Assembly (NCBI GenBank): GCA_945860955.1
Contig: CAMATH010000015.1
Coordinates: 1 to 64,000, forward strand
DNA: 64,000 nucleotides
Reading direction: 5' to 3'
Origin: Planctomicrobium piriforme
GTDB taxonomy: Bacteria; Planctomycetota; Planctomycetia; Planctomycetales; Planctomycetaceae
Below are positions 44,325 to 52,678 of the stretch, piece after piece. The notes beneath the pieces are model-generated. The model made no database searches and was not told the DNA's origin. It saw only the letters and a program-made list of their open reading frames with translations. The number at the start of each line of letters is the position of its first letter. The stretch's first letter is position 1. The translations under genes and the position numbers were made by a program.

Positions 44325-44487
44325 GCGTCCTAAGTGGTTCCAATCCTAATGGAACGGATGGACGCAGTGATCGGACGACTCAATCTAGCGCAATCCAGTT
44401 GGTTCATTCCTGGCTGGTGGGCGCGATTTCAAGTAAGCCGACGTGGTCGAATCCCTGACGGGGTTCGACCACGTCGGCTTTTTTTTT
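44325..44487 (+). ncRNA. candidate structured small RNA, about 163 nt
   Basis: A transcript from the promoter at 44290-44318 to the terminator at 44436-44487 would be about 163 nt. It folds into a first hairpin (7-bp TGCGTCC/GGACGCA at 44324-44330/44360-44366, enclosing 6-bp GTTCCA/TGGAAC at 44337-44342/44350-44355). A second region (about 44388-44422) is closed by CCAG/CTGG within GCGC/GCGC arms. The terminator hairpin ends it. No known RNA family is recognised: 6S-like bulge symmetry, tmRNA and RNase P features are not evident. The frame spanning it runs straight through the terminator and is not protein-like. Confidence 0.6.
44436..44487 (+). terminator. strong Rho-independent terminator
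   Basis: A perfect 16-bp stem (44436-44451, AGCCGACGTGGTCGAA, with 44464-44479) can be extended by CCC/GGG inside the loop. It is followed by nine T at 44479-44487 on the plus strand. The next plus-strand gene starts 167 bp later. It is the strongest terminator in the window, and no protein gene precedes it on this strand within 1 kb. Confidence 0.9.
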
Positions 44488-44653
44488 CGCCTTGTCGGGG
44501 ATTTGGGAATTCGTCGACCAGGAGGCGATCTCTGGGGTTTGAAGCGCTCTTGTCGCTTCACGCACGCGTCTGGAGTCTGTCTCACGGAGGATCAGGCCAG
44601 GTTTCAATGGCTGCTCGTGGGGACTCACATTTCGGCCTTCACCAGGAGTTCAG

Positions 44654-45391
44654 ATGATTCGTTTTTCATTCCGTCATGCCGCCTGCGTCGTTGCGGTGGG
44701 TGCGACCTTGGTCTATTCGCAGACGTTCGCTAAAGGCCCTCTCCAGGCTGATGCTAAGCCTGCGAATCAGGCCAAGCCCACCGTCGCGCAGGCGGCGGAG
44801 CCCGAGACGGCGATTCCGGCCTGCCTCGAAAACCTGAAGTTGTCGGCCACCCAGCAAACCCAGGCCCGAGAGATCGTTAACAAGTTCGACGCCAGCATTG
44901 ACGCGACCTGGAAGCAATTTGGCGAGAAGTACATGGAAACTGTCCGCACCGAAGTCGTGTTGTTGGCGACCATTGAGGACACGCTGACCGACAAACAGCG
45001 GACGCAAGTCCGTGAGGAACGTCGACGGGTGGCCCACGCCGAGAAGTCGCTGGAAGGGACCAGCACCCGGCCCAACAAGGCGACGGCTGAGCCCGCCGAC
45101 GCGACGGACCAAGTGGTCGCCGGCGTGGGAATCGCGCTGACCGATGAACAGGAAGCCGCCGCCGACAAGATCCACGAGAAATATGTTGGCCACCTCCGTT
45201 CACTGAATCGCGACATTCAGGGTCTGCACAACCGCCTGATCTCGCTCGAAGCGGACCGCATGGTCGAACTCGAAAAGATGCTCACAAAAGAACAGCTTGC
45301 TGAGTTGCGTCATGACCGCCAGGAGATGACCGCGCACGCGAAGTTGACCTCTACTACAGCGCCGGCGACGAAGCCCAAGTCGACCCGCTGA
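44654..45391 (+). CDS. secreted Spy/CpxP-like LTxxQ helical protein
   Basis: The 245-residue protein has a signal peptide (hydrophobic 9-26). Three helical segments carry LTxxQ-type motifs: LKLSATQQTQAREI, TLTDKQRTQVREE and ALTDEQEAAADKIHEKY / LTKEQLAELRHDRQ. Proteins of this kind (Spy, CpxP, ZraP) are periplasmic chaperones or metal-stress sensors. No metal ligands are obvious. A GGAG site precedes the ATG. A 6-bp hairpin (GAAGCG/CGCTTC, 44541-44559) lies in the probable leader. It is the first coding gene after the RNA candidate. Confidence 0.7.
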   Translation: MIRFSFRHAACVVAVGATLVYSQTFAKGPLQADAKPANQAKPTVAQAAEPETAIPACLENLKLSATQQTQAREIVNKFDASIDATWKQFGEKYMETVRTEVVLLATIEDTLTDKQRTQVREERRRVAHAEKSLEGTSTRPNKATAEPADATDQVVAGVGIALTDEQEAAADKIHEKYVGHLRSLNRDIQGLHNRLISLEADRMVELEKMLTKEQLAELRHDRQEMTAHAKLTSTTAPATKPKSTR

Positions 45392-45497
45392 CCGAACCAC
45401 GCGTTTGGGGTGAGGGCGGCTGCCTGTCGCCCTCCCCTGGACGTCGTGGGACGTTCTCCAATCCACCTCTCGCCCTCTCGGGCCGAAACAGCAGAAC

Positions 45498-45887
45498 ATG
45501 AAACGCTTACTCAAATGGACCGCGTTGTGCAGCCTGATGGCTGCTGCGGTGTGCCTCAGTCCCCTCTCGCTCAGTGAAGCGCACGGTCGTCCCCCCCACC
45601 GGTTGTTTGGCGGGGGATACTACCGCGGCGGTTATGGTGCCCCAGTTTACAACGGGTACACGACCTACGGTTATGGTCCGTATGGCGTTCAGGAGTACCG
45701 TTACAACCAGCAGACCAGGTACCCCGCCAATGTTGTTGTCGGCCGCTATCGGTATGTTCAACCCAACGTTTTTCAACGTCGGCCGATTTATGGCGGTCTC
45801 TTCAACCGCGGTTACGGGGTCTCCGTCAATTTGGGAAACAACTATAGCCCGTATGGATACGGGTATGACGACGATTACGGCTACTAA
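45498..45887 (+). CDS. secreted Gly/Tyr-rich small protein
   Basis: The 129-residue protein has a signal peptide (hydrophobic 9-26) and a body dominated by Gly, Tyr, Arg and Asn (GGGYYRGGYGAPVYNGY; YSPYGYGYDDDYGY). No conserved domain is seen. Such low-complexity secreted proteins are common in planctomycetes and may coat or stiffen the envelope. It lies 106 bp downstream of the Spy-like gene on the same strand. Confidence 0.7.
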   Translation: MKRLLKWTALCSLMAAAVCLSPLSLSEAHGRPPHRLFGGGYYRGGYGAPVYNGYTTYGYGPYGVQEYRYNQQTRYPANVVVGRYRYVQPNVFQRRPIYGGLFNRGYGVSVNLGNNYSPYGYGYDDDYGY

Positions 45888-45930
45888 CGCGTTGGAAGCG
45901 TTGTAACCACCGAGACAAAGGAGAACCCAC

Positions 45931-46086
45931 ATGCTGGGAACAATTCTGTTGGTGTTGCTGATCTTGATGCTGCTGGGGGCGATCCCCGCCTGGCCGCATA
46001 GTCGAAGCTGGGGATACGGTCCCAGTGGTGGGTTGGGACTCGTGGTGCTGATTCTGTTGATTCTGGTGCTGACCCACCGCATTTGA
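45931..46086 (+). CDS. DUF3309 family small membrane protein
   Basis: This 51-residue protein begins MLGTILLVLLILMLLGAIPAW and has a second hydrophobic stretch (LGLVVLILLILVL). The IPAWPHSRSWGYGPSGGLG centre matches the DUF3309 family of tiny two-helix proteins. AAAGGAG lies 9 nt before the ATG. Function is unknown; members sit in stress-related gene groups. It is flanked by the Gly/Tyr-rich and CsbD genes. Confidence 0.85.
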   Translation: MLGTILLVLLILMLLGAIPAWPHSRSWGYGPSGGLGLVVLILLILVLTHRI

Positions 46087-46150
46087 GGAACCACGCCGCC
46101 CAATGCGGCGAGGCCATTTTCACAATTCCTTTCGAAGAAACGAGACCACG

Positions 46151-46354
46151 ATGAGCGGTAAGACAGATGAAGTCAAAGGTCGGATCAAGGAAGCGGCCGG
46201 AGTTCTCACCGGCGACGAGAAACTGAAGCGCGAAGGCCGGACCGACCAAGCCGTTGGCGAGGTGAAACAGGCGGTTCAAGAAGTCGCCGACAAGGTGAAG
46301 GAAGCGGCGGCGGCCACGGTCGCCGCCGCCAAGAACGCCCTTCCAAAACACTAA
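46151..46354 (+). CDS. CsbD-like stress protein
   Basis: The 67-residue protein starts MSGKTDEVKGRIKEAAGVLTG, the CsbD signature, and has a charged Ala-rich helix (EVADKVKEAAAATVAAAKN). CsbD proteins are strongly induced by general stress in many bacteria but their role is unknown. The ATG at 46151 is used rather than an upstream frame start. The hairpin-like sequence near 46412-46442 lacks a T-run and is not called a terminator. Confidence 0.88.
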   Translation: MSGKTDEVKGRIKEAAGVLTGDEKLKREGRTDQAVGEVKQAVQEVADKVKEAAAATVAAAKNALPKH

Positions 46355-46533
46355 ACGAGCCAGGACTGCTGGCCCGTGTCCGAACCAGATCGACTGCCCG
46401 CCCGGATCCAATATTCGAGCCTTTTTGGCTTGGATATTGTGCCGGGTGTTTGCACGCGCCTCGGGTGAGAACGCGTTCCCCGCGAGTCCCCCGTATCGCC
46501 CGCCGCCCTACACCGTTACCGAGTTGCCACACA

Positions 46534-47073
46534 ATGTCACGATTCGCCTCAGGCCGGGAACGAGAACATCTTCAACAGCAGGCTGAGCAGGCCATCGCGG
46601 GAATGCGGGGAGCGCTTCGCGAAATTCAGGAAATCGCGATTCAGGCCGCGGACCCGCGTGCGTCGATTCGCCTGCATCCCTGGATCGCGACGGCGTCCTC
46701 GGTCATCGCCGGGTTTGTGGTGGGCGCGCTGCTGAAACCCGCATCGCGCGCGTCGCCGCGATCCAATGGCAATTCAACAAACCTTCAAGGTGGTGGCGAT
46801 TCGCACAATGGAACTCCTCCCACCAAATCGGCCGCGACCGGCTGGGCAGCCATCGTGAACGCACTGGCGACAAGTGGAATCCGTGTGTTGCAGGAGACGC
46901 TGCTGGCCGCGGCCAATTCTCATTTCGCAAGTCACGCCCCGGGCGCCACAAAGCCGGTCGACGAAGAGTCGCGGCACACTGAACCCCCCGCCGGTCCGTC
47001 GAATGATCTGGCGGAACGCGGCGTCACAATTCCGGTCCATTCCGATGGGACGTCGACCTATCCCTCGCGTTAG
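46534..47073 (+). CDS. small membrane protein, hypothetical
   Basis: The 179-residue protein has an N-terminal helical segment (REHLQQQAEQAIAGMRGAL), a membrane helix at about 47-66 (HPWIATASSVIAGFVVGALL), a Ser/Asn/Gly linker and a second amphipathic region. The pattern of helix plus single TM resembles DUF883/YqjD-like stress proteins, but this is only a resemblance. It lies 10 bp upstream of the ABC transporter gene and is probably co-transcribed with it. Confidence 0.65.
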   Translation: MSRFASGREREHLQQQAEQAIAGMRGALREIQEIAIQAADPRASIRLHPWIATASSVIAGFVVGALLKPASRASPRSNGNSTNLQGGGDSHNGTPPTKSAATGWAAIVNALATSGIRVLQETLLAAANSHFASHAPGATKPVDEESRHTEPPAGPSNDLAERGVTIPVHSDGTSTYPSR

Positions 47074-47082
47074 ACATTGACC

Positions 47083-48798
47083 ATGTTCCGAATGAAACGC
47101 CGCGTTGTCCCTCGATTCGCCATTCTGGCGCGACCCTACTGGTTCTCGGATGAGAAGTGGATCGCCCGCGGGTTGTTGGCGGCGCTGATTTTGCTGTTGC
47201 TGGGGAGTACCGCGTTCAGTGTACTTCTGAATGAGCAGGCGGGAGAATTGACTTCGGGACTGGCTGCTCAGGATCCCGACCGGTACTGGAAATCGATTTA
47301 CAAGTCGATCGGAATCATCGCCGCTGCCGCCCCGTTTTACGTCTTTTACTATTGGGTTCGCGACCGACTTGTCAATTCGTGGCGACGCTGGCTGACGCAT
47401 ACGTTTGTCGACAGCTACTTCCGGGGCCACGCGTTCTACAAACTCGCATTCAACTCCGACATCGATAACCCCGATCAGCGAATCGCCGAGGACATCAACA
47501 CCTTTACAACCCGCTCGATCTTTTATCTCTTGCTCGCGATCGAGACGGTTCTGCAACTCGTCGCGTTCAGCGGGGTTCTGTGGAGTATCTCGCGGACGCT
47601 GGTTCTGTTTCTGCTGATTTACGCGACGGTTGGCACCCTGATCACCATATTTGTCTTTGGAAGGTCCCTGGTCGGACTCAATCTGTTTCAGTTACGGCGC
47701 GAAGCCGACTTTCGATTCAGCCTGGTGCGTATTCGTGAAAATGCCGAATCGATTGCGTTTTACCGCGGCGAAGATCCGGAATCACAGAATGTGAAGAGCC
47801 GCTTCAAGGAAGTCTTCGAAAACTACGGCAAGATCATCAACTGGCAGTGGTTTCTCAATCTGTTCCAGTACTCCTACAGTTCAATCACTTTGATCATGCC
47901 TGGGCTCATCCTGGCACCTCAGGTACTGCGGGGTGAACTCGAAGTGGGGCGGGTTGTGCAGGCGGCCGGGGCTTTCGCTGCGATCTTTACGGCGCTGACC
48001 GTGATCGTGAACAACTTCGACACCCTCAGCCGATTCGCGGCGGGGATCAATCGACTCGATAAGTTCGGGAAGTCACTCGAAGCGTCGTCCGATGTGCCGG
48101 CCGTACCGGCGGTGGAAAGCGAAGGGACCATTCGCACCGTCGAGGAGGACCGCCTGGCGATTGAGGGAGTCACGTTGCAAACGCCCGACCACAAACGGAC
48201 TTTGGTCGTCGATCTCTCGTTGTCCGTGAAAAACAGCGAGGGATTGATGATCGTCGGTGCCAGCGGGGGAGGGAAAAGCTCACTCTTGCGGGCGATTGCC
48301 GGGCTGTGGGATTCGGGCAGCGGAACAATCGTGCGCCCGCCGCTCGAACAGTTGTTCTTTCTGCCACAGCGCCCCTATATGATCATCGGAACGCTGCGCG
48401 ACCAGTTGCTTTATCCGAATCAACACCGGGAAGTGACGGAGGCGGAACTGAATGACATTTTGAAAAAGGTCAACCTGGCGGATTTGGCCGAGCGCTTCGG
48501 TGGGCTGGATCGCGAAGCGGACTGGGGGAAGATTCTCTCGCTCGGTGAGCAACAACGAGTCGCGTTCGCCCGTGTTCTGTTTTCCAAGCCCAAGTACGTG
48601 ATCCTGGACGAGGCGACCAGCGCCCTCGATTCCAAGAATGAGGGGTCACTGTACCAGCAGTTGCTGGATGCCGGCACCACTCTGGTCAGCGTGAGTCATC
48701 ACCTGAGTATTCTCAAGTATCACTGCCACGTTTTGGACCTGGTGGGAGACGGCACTTGGCGGTTGATTCCGGCGGACGAATGGCGCGAATCCGAATAA
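47083..48798 (+). CDS. SbmA/BacA-like ABC transporter (TMD-NBD fusion)
   Basis: The 571-residue protein has an N-terminal transmembrane half (helices about 30-50, 78-93, 150-168, 175-195 and 265-283) with the EKW...WRRWLTHTFVDSYF pattern of the SbmA/BacA/ABCD family. A C-terminal ATPase follows, with Walker A GASGGGKSS (about 392-400), signature LSLGEQQR and Walker B YVILDEATSALD. SbmA/BacA transport peptides and antibiotics; related eukaryotic ABCD proteins carry acyl-CoA. The substrate is unknown. The ATG at 47083 is chosen over a TTG at 47077. Confidence 0.88.
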   Translation: MFRMKRRVVPRFAILARPYWFSDEKWIARGLLAALILLLLGSTAFSVLLNEQAGELTSGLAAQDPDRYWKSIYKSIGIIAAAAPFYVFYYWVRDRLVNSWRRWLTHTFVDSYFRGHAFYKLAFNSDIDNPDQRIAEDINTFTTRSIFYLLLAIETVLQLVAFSGVLWSISRTLVLFLLIYATVGTLITIFVFGRSLVGLNLFQLRREADFRFSLVRIRENAESIAFYRGEDPESQNVKSRFKEVFENYGKIINWQWFLNLFQYSYSSITLIMPGLILAPQVLRGELEVGRVVQAAGAFAAIFTALTVIVNNFDTLSRFAAGINRLDKFGKSLEASSDVPAVPAVESEGTIRTVEEDRLAIEGVTLQTPDHKRTLVVDLSLSVKNSEGLMIVGASGGGKSSLLRAIAGLWDSGSGTIVRPPLEQLFFLPQRPYMIIGTLRDQLLYPNQHREVTEAELNDILKKVNLADLAERFGGLDREADWGKILSLGEQQRVAFARVLFSKPKYVILDEATSALDSKNEGSLYQQLLDAGTTLVSVSHHLSILKYHCHVLDLVGDGTWRLIPADEWRESE

Positions 48799-49326
48799 GA
48801 CCGGTGCCACAAACGCGGACTGCGCGGAGAATATCGTCGGCCATTCGCCAAACACTTCGATCAACGTCGTGGGCCGCCCCCAGTACGTCTCTCGACCGCC
48901 GCGCGCACAGCGGGCCGCGCATTTGGAAAATGCGGGCTACGTTGCGGGAATTCTCCATTTTTCAGCATTCCGAATCAACGTAGGCGGCACTCTCTGAGTG
49001 CCGGCCCCGGTGTGCGTCCGCTGCGAAAAAACGCGTCCCTGGGCCATGCGAACGACCCGAGGCCCTGCCGCTTTGGCAGCCCGTTTATACCTTGTCCTTC
49101 CGGAAACGAGACGAATTCGGGGCGCCGCGACCGTCAGACAGTGACTACCGATTACCGTTTCCTGACAGGCGCGGCACGGCCAGTTGGCACCGATGGCGGT
49201 AGCATTGCCGCATTGCGCGTGGCTCCGCAATAATCCCCGCAGCGATGTTTTCGTCCCTGCACCCGCCCAGCCCTGTCGCCTGCCGCGCGGGTGGCCACCA
49301 CTTTCCGTGGAAAACCCACGCCTTCC
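48799..49326. other. gene-free interval with two short hairpins
   Basis: No gene is convincing in this 528-bp space. Two perfect 7-bp hairpins are seen: CGCATTT/AAATGCG at 48918-48934 and GGCACTC/GAGTGCC at 48986-49002. A further pyrimidine-rich tract lies near 49065. The region leads into holB, whose promoter must lie here but cannot be identified. Confidence 0.5.
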
Positions 49327-50394
49327 ATGCCCTGGTCCGACGTCATTGGTCAAGCCGAGCCGATCATACGCCTGAGGTCGAGTGCCGCTGGCGGTCGGTT
49401 GGGGCAGGCGTACGCGTTTGTCGGCCCTCCCGGGGTCGGAAAGAAACGCTGCGCGCTGGCGTTCGCCCAGGCGTTGTTGTGCGAACGGGCGCACGATGAC
49501 GATCTTGACGCGTGTGGCCATTGCCCGTCCTGTCAACAGGTGGCCGCCCGGATCCATCCCGATCTGCTCACAGTCGAACTTCCCAAAGACCGGGCCGAGA
49601 TTCCGGTCGCGCTCATCATTGGTGATGGCGAAGAGCGGGGCCGGGCCGGGTTGTGTTACGAACTCTCGTTGCACCCGATGCTCGGCCGCCGCAAGGTCGC
49701 GATCATTGATGACGCCGAGTGTCTCAATGAAGCGGGAGCCAACGCCCTGCTCAAGACCCTGGAAGAACCCCCGCCCGGCGTGGTGATCATTCTGGTGGTG
49801 TCGGCACTGGAGCAGTTGCTCCCCACCATCCGATCCCGCTGTCAGCTTCTGACGTTCCAGCCCCTCCTGCCAACCGATTTGCGGGCGATTCTCAAGAGCG
49901 ATCCGGAACTGGAACTGCCCGAAGACCTGGGAACGGTTGTGGCGCTGTCGGAAGGGAGTCTGATGACCGCCCGACAGTTGCTGGATCCCGACCTGAGGCA
50001 GCAGCGGAAGAAACTCTATGAACACCTGTCGAACCCGAAGTTCGATGGCGTGCAACTGGCGGACTATGCGAAGTCGTTGATGGAAGGCTCGTCGACCGTC
50101 AAAGCGGGGCAGCGATCGCACGCCGGCTGGATGATTCGGTTTTGCATCGAATTCTTCCGCCAGGCCCTGCTCGCCGTCTCGCAGGGGGGGCAGGCCCCTC
50201 GGGAATTCAGTGAAGTGGCGCGGTTCATCGCCCGGTATCCCGAGAGTTCGGTCGAACAGATCGACCGGCTCGTGGAATTGCTCGACCGTTGCTTGCTCGC
50301 CGACCGGCAGATTGAGGCCAACGCCAGTCTGGCCCTCTGCCTCGAAGCGTTGTTCGACGACCTTGGCAAACTGTTGCGAGCGCCCCTGGCGTAA
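49327..50394 (+). CDS. holB: DNA polymerase III subunit delta' (clamp loader)
   Basis: The 355-residue AAA+ protein has Walker A GPPGVGKK at 33-40, a zinc cluster C52, C63, C66, C69, DDAECLNEAGANALLKTLEEPP (sensor/Walker B region) and the SRC motif (RSRCQ). It assembles with DnaX and delta to load the sliding clamp. The start is the ATG at 49327 (MPWSDVIGQ); 12 upstream codons in frame are not family-like. It is 2 bp upstream of the M50/HlyD gene. Confidence 0.9.
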   Translation: MPWSDVIGQAEPIIRLRSSAAGGRLGQAYAFVGPPGVGKKRCALAFAQALLCERAHDDDLDACGHCPSCQQVAARIHPDLLTVELPKDRAEIPVALIIGDGEERGRAGLCYELSLHPMLGRRKVAIIDDAECLNEAGANALLKTLEEPPPGVVIILVVSALEQLLPTIRSRCQLLTFQPLLPTDLRAILKSDPELELPEDLGTVVALSEGSLMTARQLLDPDLRQQRKKLYEHLSNPKFDGVQLADYAKSLMEGSSTVKAGQRSHAGWMIRFCIEFFRQALLAVSQGGQAPREFSEVARFIARYPESSVEQIDRLVELLDRCLLADRQIEANASLALCLEALFDDLGKLLRAPLA

Positions 50395-50396
50395 TC

Positions 50397-52607
50397 ATGC
50401 ACGACGGAATCGCCGACCGCCCCGTTCCGTTGCGCCGACGGCCCGATCTGGTGGTCTGTGCCGTGGAGTCGGCGAGCGGACGACGCTGGCGCGTGAAAGA
50501 TCCCGTCGCTGGCAGCTACTTTGAACTCAACGACCACGAACAGGCGATTTTGTCGATGCTCGATGGTCGAGCGTCATTGTCGGAGATCGCCACCCGGTTC
50601 GCTTTGCAATTTCCCCCAATGCGACTCGGCGCGTCGCTCTTGCAGGAGTTTCTCGCCCGCCTGAGGGAAGCGGGACTGGTCGTCGGGGATTTGGCGGTCG
50701 ATGAGAGTTCGACTACGGGCGCTTCGGGAACTGGTTTAGCCGCCCTGCCACAACGCGTTCTTGGCCTCACTGCGATACGCCTGCCGGGAGTCAATCCACA
50801 GCGTTTTCTCGACGCGTGCTACCCACACGTCCGCTTCCTGTTCCGGCCGACAGTACTCATGGCACTGGGGCTGTTTGTAGTTGGGGTCTTCGGTCTGCTG
50901 GCAGCCGAGTTTGATTCCATTCGACTGCGGTTGCCGGCGCTGGCATCGTTTCTCACGCCCGATCGATTGATCTGGTTGTGGGGTGCGGTCGCCGCGGCGC
51001 GGGTCGTTCACGAGTTGGCCCACGCGTTCTGTTGCCGACATTTTGGTGGACGATGTCCCGAATTGGGAGTGATGTTGCTGTGCGGCGCACCGTGTCTGTA
51101 TTGCGACGTCTCGGACGCTTGGATGCTGCCGCGACGCGGAGCGCGGATCGCCATCTCGGCCGCCGGGATCATCGCCGAGCTGGTGATCGCCGCCTGCGCG
51201 GCGCTGGTCTGGTGGCGAAGCGAACCGGGGGTGGCGCATTCGGTCGCGTTGGCGCTGACGGCAACCTGTTCGGTCAACACCCTGCTCCTGAACGGAAATC
51301 CGTTGCTGCGTTACGACGGGTATTACATTCTGATGGACCTGCTGGAAGAGCCGCATCTCGCCGAGGACGCCCTCGGGTTTTGGCGCGATGCCTGGCGAGA
51401 GTGGGGACTGGGAATGGACGTCGGACCTCCCTCTCGATCCAGTCGCCCACGACTGTTTCTGCTGGCGATTTACGGAACCGCTGCGGCGATTTACCGCTGT
51501 CTGGTGCTGATCGCGATTCTGTGGTTCGCACGGGAGGCGATCGCGGCAGCCGGCTTTCCCGATGCCGGTCAATTGGTCATGACGACCGGCGGTGCCGCTT
51601 GGCTGGCGATTCCAGCGGTTAGTGGTGTTCGCGTCGTGCGCGACGCGGGCTGGCGGCGTCGCCTGAATTCCAACGTCGCGATTCGCAATCTGCTCATCCT
51701 CGGTGCGCTACTGGCCGCGGTTTGTTTCGTGCCGCTCCCCCGCCGGATTGCCGCCGACCTGATCGTCGAATCTCCCGGCGCGCCCCGCGTGTACGTCGCT
51801 GTTCCCGGTCGATTGGACCAGACGGTCCCCGCGGATTCCAACGTCGAGCAGGGAGATCTCATCGCGCGGCTGTCGAATGCGGAGCTTGAGCGGGAGGTCT
51901 TGCGACTGGCGGCGGAGCATCGCCAGGCCGAATTGAAACTCCGGCGTCTGGAGATCGCGCGGGGTCATGATCCGACGGCTGCCGCCCAGATTCCGGCCGC
52001 CCGCGAAGCCGAGCAGAGCCTGGCCCGACGAACCGAAAAAAAACTGCGTGACGTGGAACAACTCTCCATTCGGGCCACCGTCGAAGGAAGGCTGCTGCCT
52101 CCCGTCCCCCGAACACCGCCGCCGCGCCCGACACTGGAACTGGCGGAATGGAGCGGCGAGCCATTGTCGGACCACAATCTCGGTTGCTGGCTCGAAGCGG
52201 GGACGCTGCTGGGCCAAATCGCCAAGGAGTATTCTCTCAGCCCGACACTCCTGGTCGGGCAGCATGACGTCGATCTGGTACGGATCGGACAGACGGTCCG
52301 AATGCGATTCGACGCCCGCCCGTCCGAAGTTTTCCTGGGCGAGGTCGTTGAAATCGCTGCGGAACCGGTGGCGGACCACCCATTCGCCGTTTCAGGCAGT
52401 TCCAACGGCCAATGGGAACAAGGTCAAGGAGGGAGTTCGCCGAGGGCAAAGAATTCCGGCGTGCGATTCGCCTGCCGAGTGCGACTTGCTGGACGCGAAC
52501 ATGCCTTGACGTTGCGAGACAGTGGAGTTGCGCGCATCTCGATTGAACCGGCGACTGCGGTGGAACAGACGGGGCGGTGGTTGCGTCAGACGTTTCGATT
52601 TCGATAG
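50397..52607 (+). CDS. PqqD-like / M50 peptidase / HlyD-type fusion membrane protein
   Basis: The 736-residue protein combines three parts. The first 100 residues contain a PqqD-like helical domain (WRVKDPVAGSYFELNDHEQAIL). Then comes a multi-helix M50 metalloprotease-type membrane domain with HELAH at 205-209 and the second-site NPLLRYDGYY at 301-310. About 440-736 is an HlyD/biotin-lipoyl-like adaptor (PGRLDQTVPADSNVEQGDLIARLS, then a coiled coil). Family relatives accompany peptide export and RiPP maturation in planctomycetes. It starts 2 bp after holB but has no functional link to it. Confidence 0.85.
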   Translation: MHDGIADRPVPLRRRPDLVVCAVESASGRRWRVKDPVAGSYFELNDHEQAILSMLDGRASLSEIATRFALQFPPMRLGASLLQEFLARLREAGLVVGDLAVDESSTTGASGTGLAALPQRVLGLTAIRLPGVNPQRFLDACYPHVRFLFRPTVLMALGLFVVGVFGLLAAEFDSIRLRLPALASFLTPDRLIWLWGAVAAARVVHELAHAFCCRHFGGRCPELGVMLLCGAPCLYCDVSDAWMLPRRGARIAISAAGIIAELVIAACAALVWWRSEPGVAHSVALALTATCSVNTLLLNGNPLLRYDGYYILMDLLEEPHLAEDALGFWRDAWREWGLGMDVGPPSRSSRPRLFLLAIYGTAAAIYRCLVLIAILWFAREAIAAAGFPDAGQLVMTTGGAAWLAIPAVSGVRVVRDAGWRRRLNSNVAIRNLLILGALLAAVCFVPLPRRIAADLIVESPGAPRVYVAVPGRLDQTVPADSNVEQGDLIARLSNAELEREVLRLAAEHRQAELKLRRLEIARGHDPTAAAQIPAAREAEQSLARRTEKKLRDVEQLSIRATVEGRLLPPVPRTPPPRPTLELAEWSGEPLSDHNLGCWLEAGTLLGQIAKEYSLSPTLLVGQHDVDLVRIGQTVRMRFDARPSEVFLGEVVEIAAEPVADHPFAVSGSSNGQWEQGQGGSSPRAKNSGVRFACRVRLAGREHALTLRDSGVARISIEPATAVEQTGRWLRQTFRFR

Positions 52608-52678
52608 CAGCGGAGACCACTCCGGGCGACTCGACACACATCGTCCCAATTTCCCCGATTCGCGGGTATAAATGAGGC

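Noticed and set aside
44451-44475. GGTTCGA-like string suggesting a tRNA T-loop
   Set aside because: It is part of the perfect terminator stem; there is no cloverleaf and no acceptor stem.
44334-44657. Plus-strand open frame of 107 codons across the RNA candidate
   Set aside because: It runs through a strong intrinsic terminator, has no ribosome site and lacks protein-like composition.
46412-46442. 13-bp imperfect hairpin with T5 loop after csbD
   Set aside because: Two mismatches and no T-run after the stem; not called a terminator.
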